In this document: one piece after another, positions 8,549 to 17,915 of the stretch | How the letters are laid out: the number at the start of each line of letters is the position of its first letter | Position numbering within the stretch: the stretch's first letter is position 1 | Assembly: GCF_900774055.1 (NCBI RefSeq) | Contig: NZ_CAAGSW010000002.1 | Span: 62,001 to 126,000 of the forward strand | Length of the DNA: 64,000 nucleotides | From: Methanococcoides sp. AM1 | GTDB lineage: Archaea; Halobacteriota; Methanosarcinia; Methanosarcinales; Methanosarcinaceae | Direction of reading: 5' to 3' | Program-made: the position numbers and the translations under genes | The notes under the pieces: model-generated | The model's input: only the letters and a program-made list of their open reading frames with translations | Database searches by the model: none | What the model was told of the DNA's origin: nothing

Positions 8549-9997
8549 ATGGATGCCCCGGTCAAGAAATGGTTGAATCCAACATATCTGATACTTGGAA
8601 GTGGAAGTATCGGATTTGCTGTTGCAAAGGAGCTTCGTGAGCTCGATAAAGACCTTATTATCATTGACAGGGATACACAAAAGGTAGAAACACTGCGTGA
8701 AGAGGCATATGAGGCCTTCGCAGGTGATATTTCAGATCCGGATATCTTCCAGCATGTAAATCCAAAGGAACTTTCCGGGATACTTGTTCTGAGTTCTGAT
8801 AATGAGGCCAACAAAAAGGCACTTGAGAATATATCCCGTCTGGAACTGGACGATACTTACTGTGTTGCAAGGGCATCTGATGTCATAAGTATGCAGGAGA
8901 TGGACGGACTCGGTGCAGATCTTGTTGTGATGCCTTCAAGGCTTGTTGCAAGATCGGTTGCAAGATCACTGGGTCGTGCAGAATCCCTGCGCCGTGGAAA
9001 CAAATTATCCCAGTGGTTCAAAGGAATTTCCGGTAAAGACCTTGCTATTGTAGTTCATGATAATCCTGACCCGGATGCAATTGCAAGTGCGCTTGCGCTG
9101 CAAAAGATCGCGGAGTCGTTTGATGTGAGGTCATCGATCCTGTACCATGGTGAGATCGGTCATCAGGAGAACAAAGCATTCGTAAACCTCCTGGGTATTG
9201 ATCTTAACAGGATGGAAGAGCACGATATCTCTGAATTCGATGACATTGCAATGGTTGATTGCGCTGTGCCTGGTGCTAATAACATACTCTCTTCGGGTAC
9301 ACATCTTGGAATCGTCCTTGATCACCATCCTCTGGGAGAAATAGAGATTGATGCTGATTTTGTAGATATACGCCCGAACGTGGGAGCATCCGCTACAATA
9401 CTTACCAAGTACCTTCAGGAGCTTAATCTCGAAATTGAAAGCGAGCTCGCAACGGCGCTGCTTTATGGTATCAGGACCGATACACTGGACTTCAGGAGGA
9501 ACACGGACTCCGCAGACCTCTCTGCAGCAGCATTCCTCTATCCTCTGGCTGACCATGAGATACTGGACCAGCTTGAAAGGCCATCCATGTCCCTTGAAAC
9601 ACTTGATATCCTTGGTGAAGCCATTATGAACCGGCAGGTGATAGGCAGTTATCTTCTGACCAATGTCGGTGTCGTCCGTGACCGTGATACACTTCCGCAA
9701 GCATCTGATTATCTGCTTAATCTAGAAGGTGTTTCAACATCAATTGTTTTCGGGGTTTCCGAAGACAGGATATTCCTTTCAGGCAGAAGCAATGACATCA
9801 GGGTCAACCTTGGCGAAGTGCTCAGAAAGGCATTCGGAGAGGAAGCTGCTGGCGGTCATTCAAATGCTGCCGGGGCCCAGATCCCGCTTGGAGTGTTCAG
9901 TGATATAAAGGATCGTCAAACACTTCTGAGGCTTGTCAACGAAGCCGTTGTTAAGAAGTTCCTTAATGCAATAGGTGTTGACGAGACTGTAGAATAA
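8549..9997 (+). CDS. RCK_N-DHH-DHHA1 phosphoesterase
   Basis: The N-terminal TrkA/RCK_N Rossmann domain (LILGSGSIGFAVAKEL; about 10-135) is followed by a DHH phosphoesterase (HDNPDPDAIAS, then DHHPLGE) and a C-terminal DHHA1 substrate domain ending in GGHSNAAGAQIP. Such fusions occur in many archaea; cleavage of a nucleotide or short nucleic acid under control of a nucleotide-binding domain is the usual proposal. The first ATG in frame is 8549, but the strong ribosome binding site aaggaggt (8517-8524) is 24 bases away and is correctly spaced instead for an in-frame ATA at 8531. The true start may be that ATA. Confidence 0.87.
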   Translation: MDAPVKKWLNPTYLILGSGSIGFAVAKELRELDKDLIIIDRDTQKVETLREEAYEAFAGDISDPDIFQHVNPKELSGILVLSSDNEANKKALENISRLELDDTYCVARASDVISMQEMDGLGADLVVMPSRLVARSVARSLGRAESLRRGNKLSQWFKGISGKDLAIVVHDNPDPDAIASALALQKIAESFDVRSSILYHGEIGHQENKAFVNLLGIDLNRMEEHDISEFDDIAMVDCAVPGANNILSSGTHLGIVLDHHPLGEIEIDADFVDIRPNVGASATILTKYLQELNLEIESELATALLYGIRTDTLDFRRNTDSADLSAAAFLYPLADHEILDQLERPSMSLETLDILGEAIMNRQVIGSYLLTNVGVVRDRDTLPQASDYLLNLEGVSTSIVFGVSEDRIFLSGRSNDIRVNLGEVLRKAFGEEAAGGHSNAAGAQIPLGVFSDIKDRQTLLRLVNEAVVKKFLNAIGVDETVE

Positions 9998-10026
9998 GTC
10001 TTCATATCCCTAATACGAATAAGACC

Positions 10027-10776
10027 ATGTTCTCTAACTACCGGCAGTCTTTGATCAAAGGCCTTCAGGAAGAACTTGAAGCTGCCGGCTCTATTTTAAT
10101 TGAAGATATTGCATTACGGATACGTGAGATCGGTTTCTCATGCCGGATGTGTGGAAGCTGTTGCAAAAGATCCGGTGGGGACAACCGTGTTTTTCTTACA
10201 TCTGCGGACAAGGAAATGCTTAAAAGTTGTTCGGTATGTCCGGAAGATGCTGCAATTCCAATGCTTCCGGATGGGATGGATATGTATTCTTCCTCTTCTG
10301 TTCGTGAACATCTTCATGAGTTCGAGATCGACTCGAAAGGACGGCTGAACACTTTTGGCTGGATGCTTAAAAGGAAGGGGTGTGGAGATTGCTTCTTTGT
10401 TGGGGATGAAGCGGATCATGAGGCTAAAGCGGGGGGAGTTGGCGAATCGAACCGTTGCAGTATCTATGCTAACAGGTCGATGCTTTGCAGAACATATCCT
10501 TTCTATATTGACAACGGAGAGTTGAATACTTCTGAGTGTGAGGGTTTGGGAGATGACATATCTCATGAGGATTCCGTTGTTCTTGCGAGGGATCTGATTG
10601 ACAGGTATATCACAGAAATAAATGATACTATCCACCTTTATGAGAACTTTGAGGGGATCCAAAACTCTTCTGATTCACTCGATATTTTCAATAATAACCT
10701 TGCTAATGGGGATCTTGTATTTGTTATTCACGATAGTAATGGGAGTTCCGTCTTTTCACTTAATTTATATAAGTAA
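10027..10776 (+). CDS. YkgJ-family cysteine-cluster protein
   Basis: A 249-residue protein with the family signature CRMCGSCCKR at about residues 39-48, a second pair CGDC, and CSIYANRSMLCRTYPF. YkgJ-like proteins bind zinc or Fe-S clusters; a biochemical role is unknown. It begins 29 bp after the RCK-DHH gene on the same strand, so co-transcription is likely. The C-terminal 60 residues are variable and lack Cys. Family call firm, function open. Confidence 0.8.
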   Translation: MFSNYRQSLIKGLQEELEAAGSILIEDIALRIREIGFSCRMCGSCCKRSGGDNRVFLTSADKEMLKSCSVCPEDAAIPMLPDGMDMYSSSSVREHLHEFEIDSKGRLNTFGWMLKRKGCGDCFFVGDEADHEAKAGGVGESNRCSIYANRSMLCRTYPFYIDNGELNTSECEGLGDDISHEDSVVLARDLIDRYITEINDTIHLYENFEGIQNSSDSLDIFNNNLANGDLVFVIHDSNGSSVFSLNLYK

Positions 10777-10830
10777 TCATCTTCATCGATTGTTTTATTT
10801 ATAAGATAAACCTTACTTGCAGTGATTACC

Positions 10831-12117
10831 ATGGCCAATAGTAATGATCATCCAATGACGATCTCAGAGAAGATCTTTTCCAAAGCTTCAGGAAAAACGG
10901 TAAAAGCAGGAGAGTTTGTACTTGCGAACATTGATCGTGCAATGACCCACGACATCACAGGACCGCTTGCAGTAGATGGTTTCTACGATATCATGCGTGA
11001 CAAGGACGAAAAAAAGGTGTGGGACCCAAGCAAGATAGTGATCGTTTTTGACCATCAGGTCCCTGCAGATTCCCTCCATGCATCTGCAAACCATATTATG
11101 CTCAGGAAATTTGCAAAGGAGCAGGGCATACTGAACTATGACGTTTATGAAGGTGTCTGTCATCAGGTTATGCCTGAGATGGGACATGTAAGACCCGGTG
11201 ATCTTATCGTGGGTTCAGATTCACACACATGTGCATATGGTTCCCTTGGTGCTTTCTCTACCGGTGTCGGATCGACCGATATGGCTGCAGTTTTCGCATC
11301 CGGAAAGCTCTGGTTCAAGGTTCCTGACACGATCAGGTTCGAGGTCAATGGCAAGTTGCCAAAACACGTCTATTCCAAGGATCTCATCCTGCACCTGATC
11401 GGTGATGTCGGTGCAGAGGGTGCCAGGTACATGGCAGCTGAATATGCTGGTTCCACCATCGAAGGTCTTTCCATTTCAGAACGTATGACAGTTTCCAACA
11501 TGGCTATTGAAATGGGCGGGAAAGCAGGTATAATTGAGCCTGACAAGGTAACAGAGGCATACCTTCAGGAACGTATCCCTGATTACAAACTGGACCCATA
11601 CTGGAAATCCGATGAGGAAGCGGAATACGCAGAGTTCCACGATTATGATGTATCTGATCTTGAACCACAGGTCGCATGTCCTCATAATGTTGACAATGTA
11701 AAGCCGGTAACTGAAGTTGAAGGTACCAAGCTTGACCAGATCTTTGTTGGTTCCTGTACCAATGGTCGCTTTGAGGATATCAAGATCGTAGCTGAGATGA
11801 TGGGCGATGAACCAGTTGCAAAAGGCGTACGTCTGCTCATTATCCCTGCATCAAGGACAGAATACATGAAGGTGCTGCGTGCAGGATACGTAGAGCAGTT
11901 CATGGAAGCTGGTGCAATGGTCGAGTCTCCATGCTGTGGACCATGTATGGGTGGGTCCTTTGGTCTGCTCGGTGATGGTGAGGTAGGTCTGGCTACTTCC
12001 AACCGTAACTTCAAGGGTAGGGAAGGCAGTCCGGAATCATTCGTATATCTCAGTTCACCTGCAACCGCTGCAGCATCTGCACTTACAGGTGAGATCACTG
12101 ATCCAAGAAAGATCTGA
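10831..12117 (+). CDS. Homoaconitase / 3-isopropylmalate dehydratase family large subunit
   Basis: An aconitase-type [4Fe-4S] hydro-lyase of about 428 residues. Cluster cysteines are in [12 protein letters not shown] and PCCGPCMGG; substrate/catalytic segments are [20 protein letters not shown] and [12 protein letters not shown]. In methanogens one paralogue serves coenzyme B (homoaconitate series) and another leucine; the deciding residues lie in the small subunit, which is not adjacent, so the substrate stays open. ATG 10831 is preferred over an upstream GTG (10822). A strong terminator overlaps the stop codon. Confidence 0.88.
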   Translation: MANSNDHPMTISEKIFSKASGKTVKAGEFVLANIDRAMTHDITGPLAVDGFYDIMRDKDEKKVWDPSKIVIVFDHQVPADSLHASANHIMLRKFAKEQGILNYDVYEGVCHQVMPEMGHVRPGDLIVGSDSHTCAYGSLGAFSTGVGSTDMAAVFASGKLWFKVPDTIRFEVNGKLPKHVYSKDLILHLIGDVGAEGARYMAAEYAGSTIEGLSISERMTVSNMAIEMGGKAGIIEPDKVTEAYLQERIPDYKLDPYWKSDEEAEYAEFHDYDVSDLEPQVACPHNVDNVKPVTEVEGTKLDQIFVGSCTNGRFEDIKIVAEMMGDEPVAKGVRLLIIPASRTEYMKVLRAGYVEQFMEAGAMVESPCCGPCMGGSFGLLGDGEVGLATSNRNFKGREGSPESFVYLSSPATAAASALTGEITDPRKI

Positions 12118-12144
12118 GAGACGTCTCTCAGTTCTCTTTTTTTT
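12114..12144 (+). terminator. Terminator after the homoaconitase-family gene
   Basis: A perfect 18-bp palindrome (12114-12131) containing the TGA stop, followed by a run of eight T (12137-12144). Confidence 0.75.
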
Positions 12145-12194
12145 ACGCGGTGACCAAAACAGATATATCTGAATATTGATTAGTGAATCAAGAC

Positions 12195-12249
12195 GTTGGA
12201 TTATAAACCAACAAAGATTCCGTCATATTTTGTAGGATTACAAGCCAAC
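12195..12249. repeat. Two imperfect 18-bp copies (15/18 identical), each hairpin-forming
   Basis: Copies at 12195-12212 and 12232-12249 (gttggattataaaccaac type). The first forms a hairpin on its own (gttgg/ccaac), and outer arms gacgttgg (12192-12199) and ccaacgtc (12245-12252) allow an alternative longer hairpin. They lie between convergent genes; function unknown. Confidence 0.6.
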
Positions 12250-12304
12250 GTCACATTGCTTCTCATTCTTCACGTCATTATTTTCCAAAAAGAAAGCTGG
12301 TCCG

Positions 12305-12709
12305 TTATTTCTGGAACAGCTGTTTTATTATGTCTCTTGCACTGAGTATTCCTACCGGTCGGTAGGAAGCACCTACGGTTTCTTCAGACATGACGATCAA
12401 GCGGTGTACTTTTTTGTTCACCATCAGGTCTGCAGCATCACGAACGGTAGAGGATGGATTGATCGTTTCTACTAAATCGGACATAATGTCTTCAACGGAA
12501 GAGATCTCCCAATTCTTGTCCTTCATCTTGCGTAGGATATCCACATCAGATATGACACCAAAGGTCTCACCGTTTTCTTCTATAGCTACTATAGCGGAGA
12601 CATTATTATCTGCCATTGTTCTGGCTATTTCAACAGCATTTGAGTCCATTGGTACTGTTACTACTCCCCTTGTCATAACGTCTTTGACCTGTATGTTTTC
12701 TGCTATCAA
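12305..12709 (-). CDS. Two-CBS-domain protein
   Basis: A stand-alone CBS pair, about 134 residues: first CBS from VKDVMTRGVVTVPMDSN, second from VEDIMSDLVETINPSST to the end. Such Bateman modules bind adenosine nucleotides and control partner proteins. The frame opens at an ATG at 12715, but there the ribosome binding site (ggagg) is only one base away. The TTG two codons later (12709) has the proper seven-base spacing, so I place the start there. It has no operon partner; the downstream homoaconitase gene is convergent. Confidence 0.85.
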   Translation of the reverse strand: MIAENIQVKDVMTRGVVTVPMDSNAVEIARTMADNNVSAIVAIEENGETFGVISDVDILRKMKDKNWEISSVEDIMSDLVETINPSSTVRDAADLMVNKKVHRLIVMSEETVGASYRPVGILSARDIIKQLFQK

Positions 12710-12941
12710 TTGCATTCCTCCCTATATCTCCAGAATATTCAGTATTCAGCGTTCGATACCTACAGCATATGGTTACTGTTACAATATTTATTTTTGAATA
12801 GCTAGCTATAAATAAGCATCGGGTAATTGAAATCCTTTTTAAAGGAGTAGCACAATAGCTAAGTTATCCGATCTTATGTTTCGGATAAATGTTTAATAAT
12901 CAAGTTTACAGTAGAAAAGATTTTATAATGGAGTTTTCCCA

Positions 12942-13241
12942 ATGACTGATGCAGATATGTCTGTTCTGAACGAAGTATTTGATGTGATAATGGATCGCAA
13001 GAACAATCCTGTGGAGGGATCATATGTTTGTTCTCTTCTTGAACACAGGAAAGGTATCAATAAGATCCTTGAAAAAGTAGGTGAAGAGACCGCAGAAACT
13101 ATTCTTGCTGTAAAGGACAATGACAAAAAAGAGATCATCTACGAGACTTCTGACCTTTTGTTCCATCTTCTTGTCATGCTGGCGGCAACAGGTGTAAGTC
13201 TTGAAGACATCTCAGAAGAAATGAAAAAAAGAAGGCATTAA
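12942..13241 (+). CDS. hisE: Phosphoribosyl-ATP pyrophosphatase HisE
   Basis: Second step of histidine synthesis. The 99-residue all-helical protein has the MazG-like metal site [14 protein letters not shown] and the later [13 protein letters not shown]. It is monofunctional (not fused to HisI). It stands alone with about 230 bp of upstream DNA containing AT-rich promoter-like sequence. Its stop is 7 bp from the end of the convergent HTH-CBS regulator gene. Confidence 0.95.
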   Translation: MTDADMSVLNEVFDVIMDRKNNPVEGSYVCSLLEHRKGINKILEKVGEETAETILAVKDNDKKEIIYETSDLLFHLLVMLAATGVSLEDISEEMKKRRH

Positions 13242-13248
13242 GGTCGTA

Positions 13249-14124
13249 TCAGTATACGACCAGTTCATGCAATACGTCTGTTTTTGAGATCATTCCTTTT
13301 GGAACTCCCTCAACTGTGACAATTAGTCTGCCGATGTTGTGATCATCGAACATTTTCACAGCATCACTAAGGGATAATTCACCGTCGATCGTGATGATGT
13401 TCTTTGTCATGATATCTTTTACTTTGAGGTTGATCTTGCCACTTGCAAGAGTTTCCCCGATATCCATGAAAGTTGCTATGCCTACGATCCTTCCGTGCTC
13501 TTCTACCGGAGCACCATGTATCTTGTTTTTGATAAATACACGTGCAGCTTCCTGAATGGTTGCATTTGCATCGACAGAAATAGTATCTTTCTTTATATAA
13601 TGTTTAACAGATTTCTTTGGCAGGGATACCATTTCGGTGATCTTGAACAGTAACAGATTTTCTGTATCATCTCGCCCAACTACCTCACCTCTTACTATCA
13701 GGCGGTTTACCGGTGTGGGTCCTACCTGAACAAGGTCTCCTCCGGTGAATTCCTTGATATTTCCAAGCACTTTTAGTCTGCCGCTGCACATTTCAGGGTG
13801 TCTTACCGTTGTAAAACTGATCTCTGCAACAGTCGCTCCTTTTACAATATCCTCATTTCTGTATAGTGGAACTTCGGCTTCTTTGTCCATGCTTGTAACA
13901 TTCAGTGCTTCATATGCTGCACCTGTGGCACGATAACCACCTTTTGGGCCGGGTACTCCTTCGACTAGTCCCAGCATTTTGAGCGATTGCATCTGGTTCC
14001 TTACGGTGCCTGGGTTCCTGTCTATAAGCTCAGCGATCTCTTCGCCCTTTACTGCTGAATCCTTCTGACGTTGAAGGTTGATCAATTCGATAATTATCTC
14101 TTTTTGAATAGGTGTAAGTTCCAT
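13249..14124 (-). CDS. HTH transcriptional regulator with C-terminal CBS pair
   Basis: A 291-residue protein: winged helix at about 1-70 (IAELIDRNPGTVRNQMQSLKMLG), a beta-rich middle domain of about 100 residues (GGDLVQVGPTPVNRLIVRGEVVG), and two CBS domains beginning near VKHYIKKDTISVD and VKDIMTKNIITID. The CBS pair probably senses an adenylate ligand and alters DNA binding. The ATG has ggtgat three bases upstream. No target gene is obvious because both neighbours have their own orientation. The architecture is known in methanogens; the target is unknown. Confidence 0.85.
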   Translation of the reverse strand: MELTPIQKEIIIELINLQRQKDSAVKGEEIAELIDRNPGTVRNQMQSLKMLGLVEGVPGPKGGYRATGAAYEALNVTSMDKEAEVPLYRNEDIVKGATVAEISFTTVRHPEMCSGRLKVLGNIKEFTGGDLVQVGPTPVNRLIVRGEVVGRDDTENLLLFKITEMVSLPKKSVKHYIKKDTISVDANATIQEAARVFIKNKIHGAPVEEHGRIVGIATFMDIGETLASGKINLKVKDIMTKNIITIDGELSLSDAVKMFDDHNIGRLIVTVEGVPKGMISKTDVLHELVVY

Positions 14125-14273
14125 GAGATCACCGTTTTATTCCGATAAACTTACTCAAAAGAAGTATATATACATGTTGTAGGATTTGAAATGGATGATA
14201 ATGAAAAATACCTCTCAAGGAACAAAACTATATAGCTTATGGGAGTTTCAGCCTGAATATAAAGGTAAAAATT

Positions 14274-15266
14274 ATGATATTTGAGAAGATCCATACTGTC
14301 CCTACTTCTGATGAACTTTTAGATAAGGCATTTCGAAGAGCTACGCGTGCAAAAGCAGGCAAGACCGTAAGGGACAAGGATAGTGCCATGAGGGCGCATG
14401 AATCAATGATCATGACCTCCGGCAATATTCTTTCTGATAACCTGTCTAACATAGTCAGGCGTTTCCCGAATTTTGATGATCTCCCTGATTTTTACTATGA
14501 GCTCGCTGACATAGTGGTCGGTGTTGATGATCTGCGTTTAGCTCTTGGGTCGGTTGACTGGGCAAGTAACAAGCTTCATGAGATCTCCAGGGAGTATGTT
14601 GGTAAGATTCGTAGTAGCAAGGATCCGGTTTCAACACGCAAAGAGGCGTTTGGGCGTATGGCATCTATAATATCAACTGTCAGTAAACATCTTATTTTCC
14701 TGAATGAAGCCCGCAATTTGCTAAGAAAGCTTCCTGATGTGCGTGATGAGCCTACCATTGTTGTGGCTGGCTATCCGAACGTGGGAAAATCCAGCTTTGT
14801 TTCAATGGTTACCGGTGCAAGTCCGGAAGTTGCATCCTATCCTTTCACTACCAAAGGTGTTCTGATAGGTCATTTCATGCGAGGTCTTGAACGTTATCAG
14901 GTGATCGATACTCCTGGTCTTCTGGACAGGCCGATGGCTGATCGAAATGATGTTGAAAGGCAGGCAGTAACTGCTATAAAATATCTGGATGCTGTTGTGC
15001 TCTTTATCCTTGATGCAAGTGAGACCTGTGGCTATGAGATCGAAGACCAGAAGCGTTTGCTTGATGAAGTTGTCCAGAACTTCGAACTGCCGGTCTATGT
15101 GGTGGCAAACAAATCTGATCATGACAGGTTCGAGATGCCGGATTTCGTAGATGTGAAGATGTCTACTGCTACCGGTGAGAATATTGATTCCATTGTAGAC
15201 AGGCTTGTCGAAATGATTGACGAGAACAAAAAAGAAAATGAAGATGATCAGTCTCTCTTTGACTGA
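14274..15266 (+). CDS. NOG1/Obg-family GTPase
   Basis: A 330-residue protein. An N-terminal helical NOG1 domain (about 1-150) is followed by an Obg-type G domain: G1 GYPNVGKSS, G2 SYPFTTKG, G3 DTPGLLD, G4 NKSD. The archaeal NOG1 relatives are assumed to act in large ribosomal subunit maturation. It lacks the long eukaryotic C-terminal tail, ending in a short acidic stretch. The stop abuts the end of the convergent aminotransferase gene with no spacer. Confidence 0.92.
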   Translation: MIFEKIHTVPTSDELLDKAFRRATRAKAGKTVRDKDSAMRAHESMIMTSGNILSDNLSNIVRRFPNFDDLPDFYYELADIVVGVDDLRLALGSVDWASNKLHEISREYVGKIRSSKDPVSTRKEAFGRMASIISTVSKHLIFLNEARNLLRKLPDVRDEPTIVVAGYPNVGKSSFVSMVTGASPEVASYPFTTKGVLIGHFMRGLERYQVIDTPGLLDRPMADRNDVERQAVTAIKYLDAVVLFILDASETCGYEIEDQKRLLDEVVQNFELPVYVVANKSDHDRFEMPDFVDVKMSTATGENIDSIVDRLVEMIDENKKENEDDQSLFD

Positions 15267-16379
15267 TCAAAGCACTTTTTTCATTATCTCAAGTGCCCTG
15301 TTGATATCCTCCATGGATGTGGCATAAGAGATCCTTATATATCCGTCACCGTTCTGTCCAAAGGCGGTTCCCGGTACAACTACAACACCGTTGGATATCA
15401 GTTTTGCAGCAACTTCTGCACTGTCATCCACTTTTGGGAACATGTAAAATGCACCTTTTGGGGTTTCACATTCCATTCCGAGCTCATTAACGCCTTTAAC
15501 GAGGACATCCCGGCGTCTTTTAAACTCATCACGCATTTCAAATACTGACTCCTGTGGTCCGGTGATAGCTGCAAGTGCTGCCTTTTGTGCAATTGAGTTC
15601 GCACAGGCCTGCACATACTGGTGAACTTTCAGCATCTGTTCCGTGTACTCCTGATTGGCAGCGGTATAACCTACTCGCCATCCGGTCATAGAGTATGTCT
15701 TGGAAACTGCATTGATGGTGATCACATTATCAGTGAACTGTGCAGGGCTGACGTGTTCGCCTTCATAGATGAAGTACTCATATACCTCGTCAGAAATGAG
15801 AGTTACATTATGGTCGTCTGCAATATCGGCATAAGCCTTCATGTCGGCCTTTGAAAGTACTCCGCCGGTGGGATTGCATGGTGAGTTAACGATAATTGCT
15901 TTTGTTTTCGGTGTGATCCTCTCAAGGACGTCCTCCGGTCTCATGGTCAGGTCTTCACCGAGCGGAACTCCGACCACTTTTCCTCCCATGAATCCCGTTA
16001 GTGCATTGTATGATACAAATCCGGGATCTGCGATCATGACCTCGTCACCGGGGTTGACAAGTGCTGCAAGAGCTATCTCGAGTGCTTCGGATGCTCCTGA
16101 TGTTACTATGATGCCGTCCGGGCTGACCTTGAATCCATTGTCCCGTTCGAACTTGCGGCTCAATGCTTCTCTTAATTCTACAATGCCTGATCCGTAGGTA
16201 TATCCTGTAAAGCCCTCATTAATAGCATCGATAGCTGCCTGCCGTATATGTGCAGGTGTGTCAAAGTCGGGCTGGCCAAGGCCAAGGTTGATAGCGTCTG
16301 AGCCGGCAGCTTCGAACATCTTCCTGATGCCGGAGATATCTACATTGAGAACCCTTTGCGCAAATTCTTTGGAACTCAT
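15267..16379 (-). CDS. Class I/II PLP aminotransferase (AspC-like)
   Basis: A fold-type I aminotransferase of 370 residues. The PLP lysine is in NAVSKTYSMTGWRVGY, the pyridine-N aspartate in LISDEVYE, the carboxylate-binding Arg in YIRISYA, and NSPCNPTGG binds cofactor. It is closest in look to archaeal aspartate/aromatic aminotransferases; the substrate cannot be told from sequence. The ribosome binding site aaggag is five bases before ATG. It lies 12 bp downstream of the hexuloisomerase gene, so probably co-transcribed. Confidence 0.92.
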   Translation of the reverse strand: MSSKEFAQRVLNVDISGIRKMFEAAGSDAINLGLGQPDFDTPAHIRQAAIDAINEGFTGYTYGSGIVELREALSRKFERDNGFKVSPDGIIVTSGASEALEIALAALVNPGDEVMIADPGFVSYNALTGFMGGKVVGVPLGEDLTMRPEDVLERITPKTKAIIVNSPCNPTGGVLSKADMKAYADIADDHNVTLISDEVYEYFIYEGEHVSPAQFTDNVITINAVSKTYSMTGWRVGYTAANQEYTEQMLKVHQYVQACANSIAQKAALAAITGPQESVFEMRDEFKRRRDVLVKGVNELGMECETPKGAFYMFPKVDDSAEVAAKLISNGVVVVPGTAFGQNGDGYIRISYATSMEDINRALEIMKKVL

Positions 16380-16391
16380 GATAACTCCTTT

Positions 16392-17003
16392 TCACTCAAG
16401 CTTGGCGTGACGTGATTTCAGATCGTCCTCGGAAGCTCCGGTGATGGAAATTAGTTCTGCCACCAGTGCATCCAGGAAAACAAGTGATGATATTTCAAAG
16501 GATGTTCCAAGAGGCGTCAGGTGTGAATATTCTCCACGCATATGCCTTTCGAGGTAGCCCCCGACATCGTCCTTTGTTCTTCCTTTGATCTCCATAGTGT
16601 TGTCAGAAAGATTGCCAAGTGTTGAGTCCTTGTTCGATGTTACTGTGATAAGTGTTGCACCGATATCTTTTGTGATCCTGCCAAGGTCTGAGATCGATCT
16701 CGTTTCTCCTGATCCTGATATTGCAATTACTGCATCTCCTTTACGGACTGCAGGGGTAGTTGATTCTCCGACCACATAGGATCGAAGGCCAAGGTGCATC
16801 AGGCGCATTGCAAATGCTTTTCCTACGAGACCGGAACGACCTGCACCCATGACAAAGATGCTGTCTGCTTCCATTATGTGCGTTATCATCTGTCTGATGT
16901 CTTCTATGTCAATGCTTTCGGCTACACTTTCGAGATGATGTGCCATAAGCTCAATGGATGAGATCAAATGTTCGCACTTTGTTGAAGATATTATATCTTT
17001 CAT
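16392..17003 (-). CDS. hxlB: 6-phospho-3-hexuloisomerase
   Basis: An SIS-domain enzyme that interconverts hexulose 6-phosphate and fructose 6-phosphate. In archaea it works in reverse ribulose monophosphate flux to supply pentoses. Seen: FVMGAGRSGLVGKAFAMRL, AISGSGETRS and the C-terminal LGTSFEISSLVFLDAL, 203 residues. No hexulose-phosphate synthase is adjacent; in methanogens it is often fused to formaldehyde-activating enzyme elsewhere. ggagg lies ten bases before the ATG. Confidence 0.93.
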   Translation of the reverse strand: MKDIISSTKCEHLISSIELMAHHLESVAESIDIEDIRQMITHIMEADSIFVMGAGRSGLVGKAFAMRLMHLGLRSYVVGESTTPAVRKGDAVIAISGSGETRSISDLGRITKDIGATLITVTSNKDSTLGNLSDNTMEIKGRTKDDVGGYLERHMRGEYSHLTPLGTSFEISSLVFLDALVAELISITGASEDDLKSRHAKLE

Positions 17004-17049
17004 TAGCTATATTCCTCCCTTATCTCAAGGGCAAGTATCAGCGGTTACC

Positions 17050-17535
17050 TCAGTCTTTGTATATAATTTCTTTTATGTTCCATCCTTCTATCTTTTTGAA
17101 TTCATCTGAAAGCTTGGTAATATCTGAATCGTCGCCGTTCCAGTAGATGTCCAGGCTGGCATCATCAGTCTTCAGTTCTTTGATAATATTCTCTGCCAGA
17201 TGGAAAAGTGCTTTGTTGCTGTGGAATGGCACATTGAACATGGCGCGATATCCATTATTTGCTTTAGCATATGATACCAGCACATATCCATTGCTTTCAT
17301 AGTTGGTTATGGAATCAAAATCACATATAAGCTCGGTTTCGTATACTGCTGATTTGTCTACTTTTGAGATGGCAATAAGAGTCTGGCCTACTACGACATC
17401 AGGGGTCTGACGGCCAAACCATACCGATATCTTACCATAAGTGCAGACAACGTTCACGTCATCACTTCCCATCTCATAGGATGAAAGGGAATGGACCGGG
17501 ACGTTGGTCCTGGATCTATCGTAAGAGTTTTCCAT
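17050..17535 (-). CDS. Unknown protein in the Era-like GTPase cluster
   Basis: A 161-residue, mixed alpha/beta soluble protein without cysteine-cluster or membrane segments; it includes VCTYGKISVWFGRQTPDVVVGQ and ends in a helix-strand pair (FKKIEGWNIKEIIYKD). It starts 15 bp after the DUF2073 gene, which overlaps the Era-like GTPase gene, so the three are one operon. I do not recognise the family. A shared role with the GTPase is an inference from gene order. Confidence 0.75.
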   Translation of the reverse strand: MENSYDRSRTNVPVHSLSSYEMGSDDVNVVCTYGKISVWFGRQTPDVVVGQTLIAISKVDKSAVYETELICDFDSITNYESNGYVLVSYAKANNGYRAMFNVPFHSNKALFHLAENIIKELKTDDASLDIYWNGDDSDITKLSDEFKKIEGWNIKEIIYKD

Positions 17536-17550
17536 TAATGTACCACGCGG

Positions 17551-17910
17551 TTATTTGTTTGACACAAGTGCACTTATCATGTCGCGATCTTTTTTCAGCG
17601 TTTTTAACTTATTTGCAGGACCGATTACAGTAAGCCGGGTGCGTACTACGTTCTTCTTGAACAGCTTTCCTATCAATGACCCATCTATCTGTGAAGGGTA
17701 GCTCTCCATTTCAATACCTGCAAAATCATCCGGCTGGATCTGTGTCATGGTCATTTCGATAAGAGTTGCCTCCTCCTCAGGGGTAAGTCCTTTCTCAAGA
17801 ACAAGGATCTTTCCACTCTTGACCTCATCTATAATAAATCTGATCTTCTCAACAGGCGGCATCTTTGCAAGCCTGTCCTCTGAGACCAGATCCATTTGAA
17901 TACCCTGCAT
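17551..17910 (-). CDS. DUF2073 protein, partner of Era-like GTPase
   Basis: An archaeal protein of about 119 residues, recognisable by MDLVSEDRLAKMPPVEKIRFIIDEVKSG in two parts and the LVLEKGLTPEEEATLIE segment. Its function is unknown. The frame opens at a GTG (17919), but ggtgat (containing the GTPase stop) is four bases from the ATG at 17910, which I take as the start. Genes of this family commonly sit beside the Era-like GTPase in archaea. Confidence 0.85.
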   Translation of the reverse strand: MQGIQMDLVSEDRLAKMPPVEKIRFIIDEVKSGKILVLEKGLTPEEEATLIEMTMTQIQPDDFAGIEMESYPSQIDGSLIGKLFKKNVVRTRLTVIGPANKLKTLKKDRDMISALVSNK

Positions 17911-17915
17911 TGCAA

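Noticed and set aside
10831-12117. Assignment as leucine-specific 3-isopropylmalate dehydratase
   Set aside because: Substrate-deciding residues are in the small subunit, which is not adjacent, so only a family-level call is supportable.
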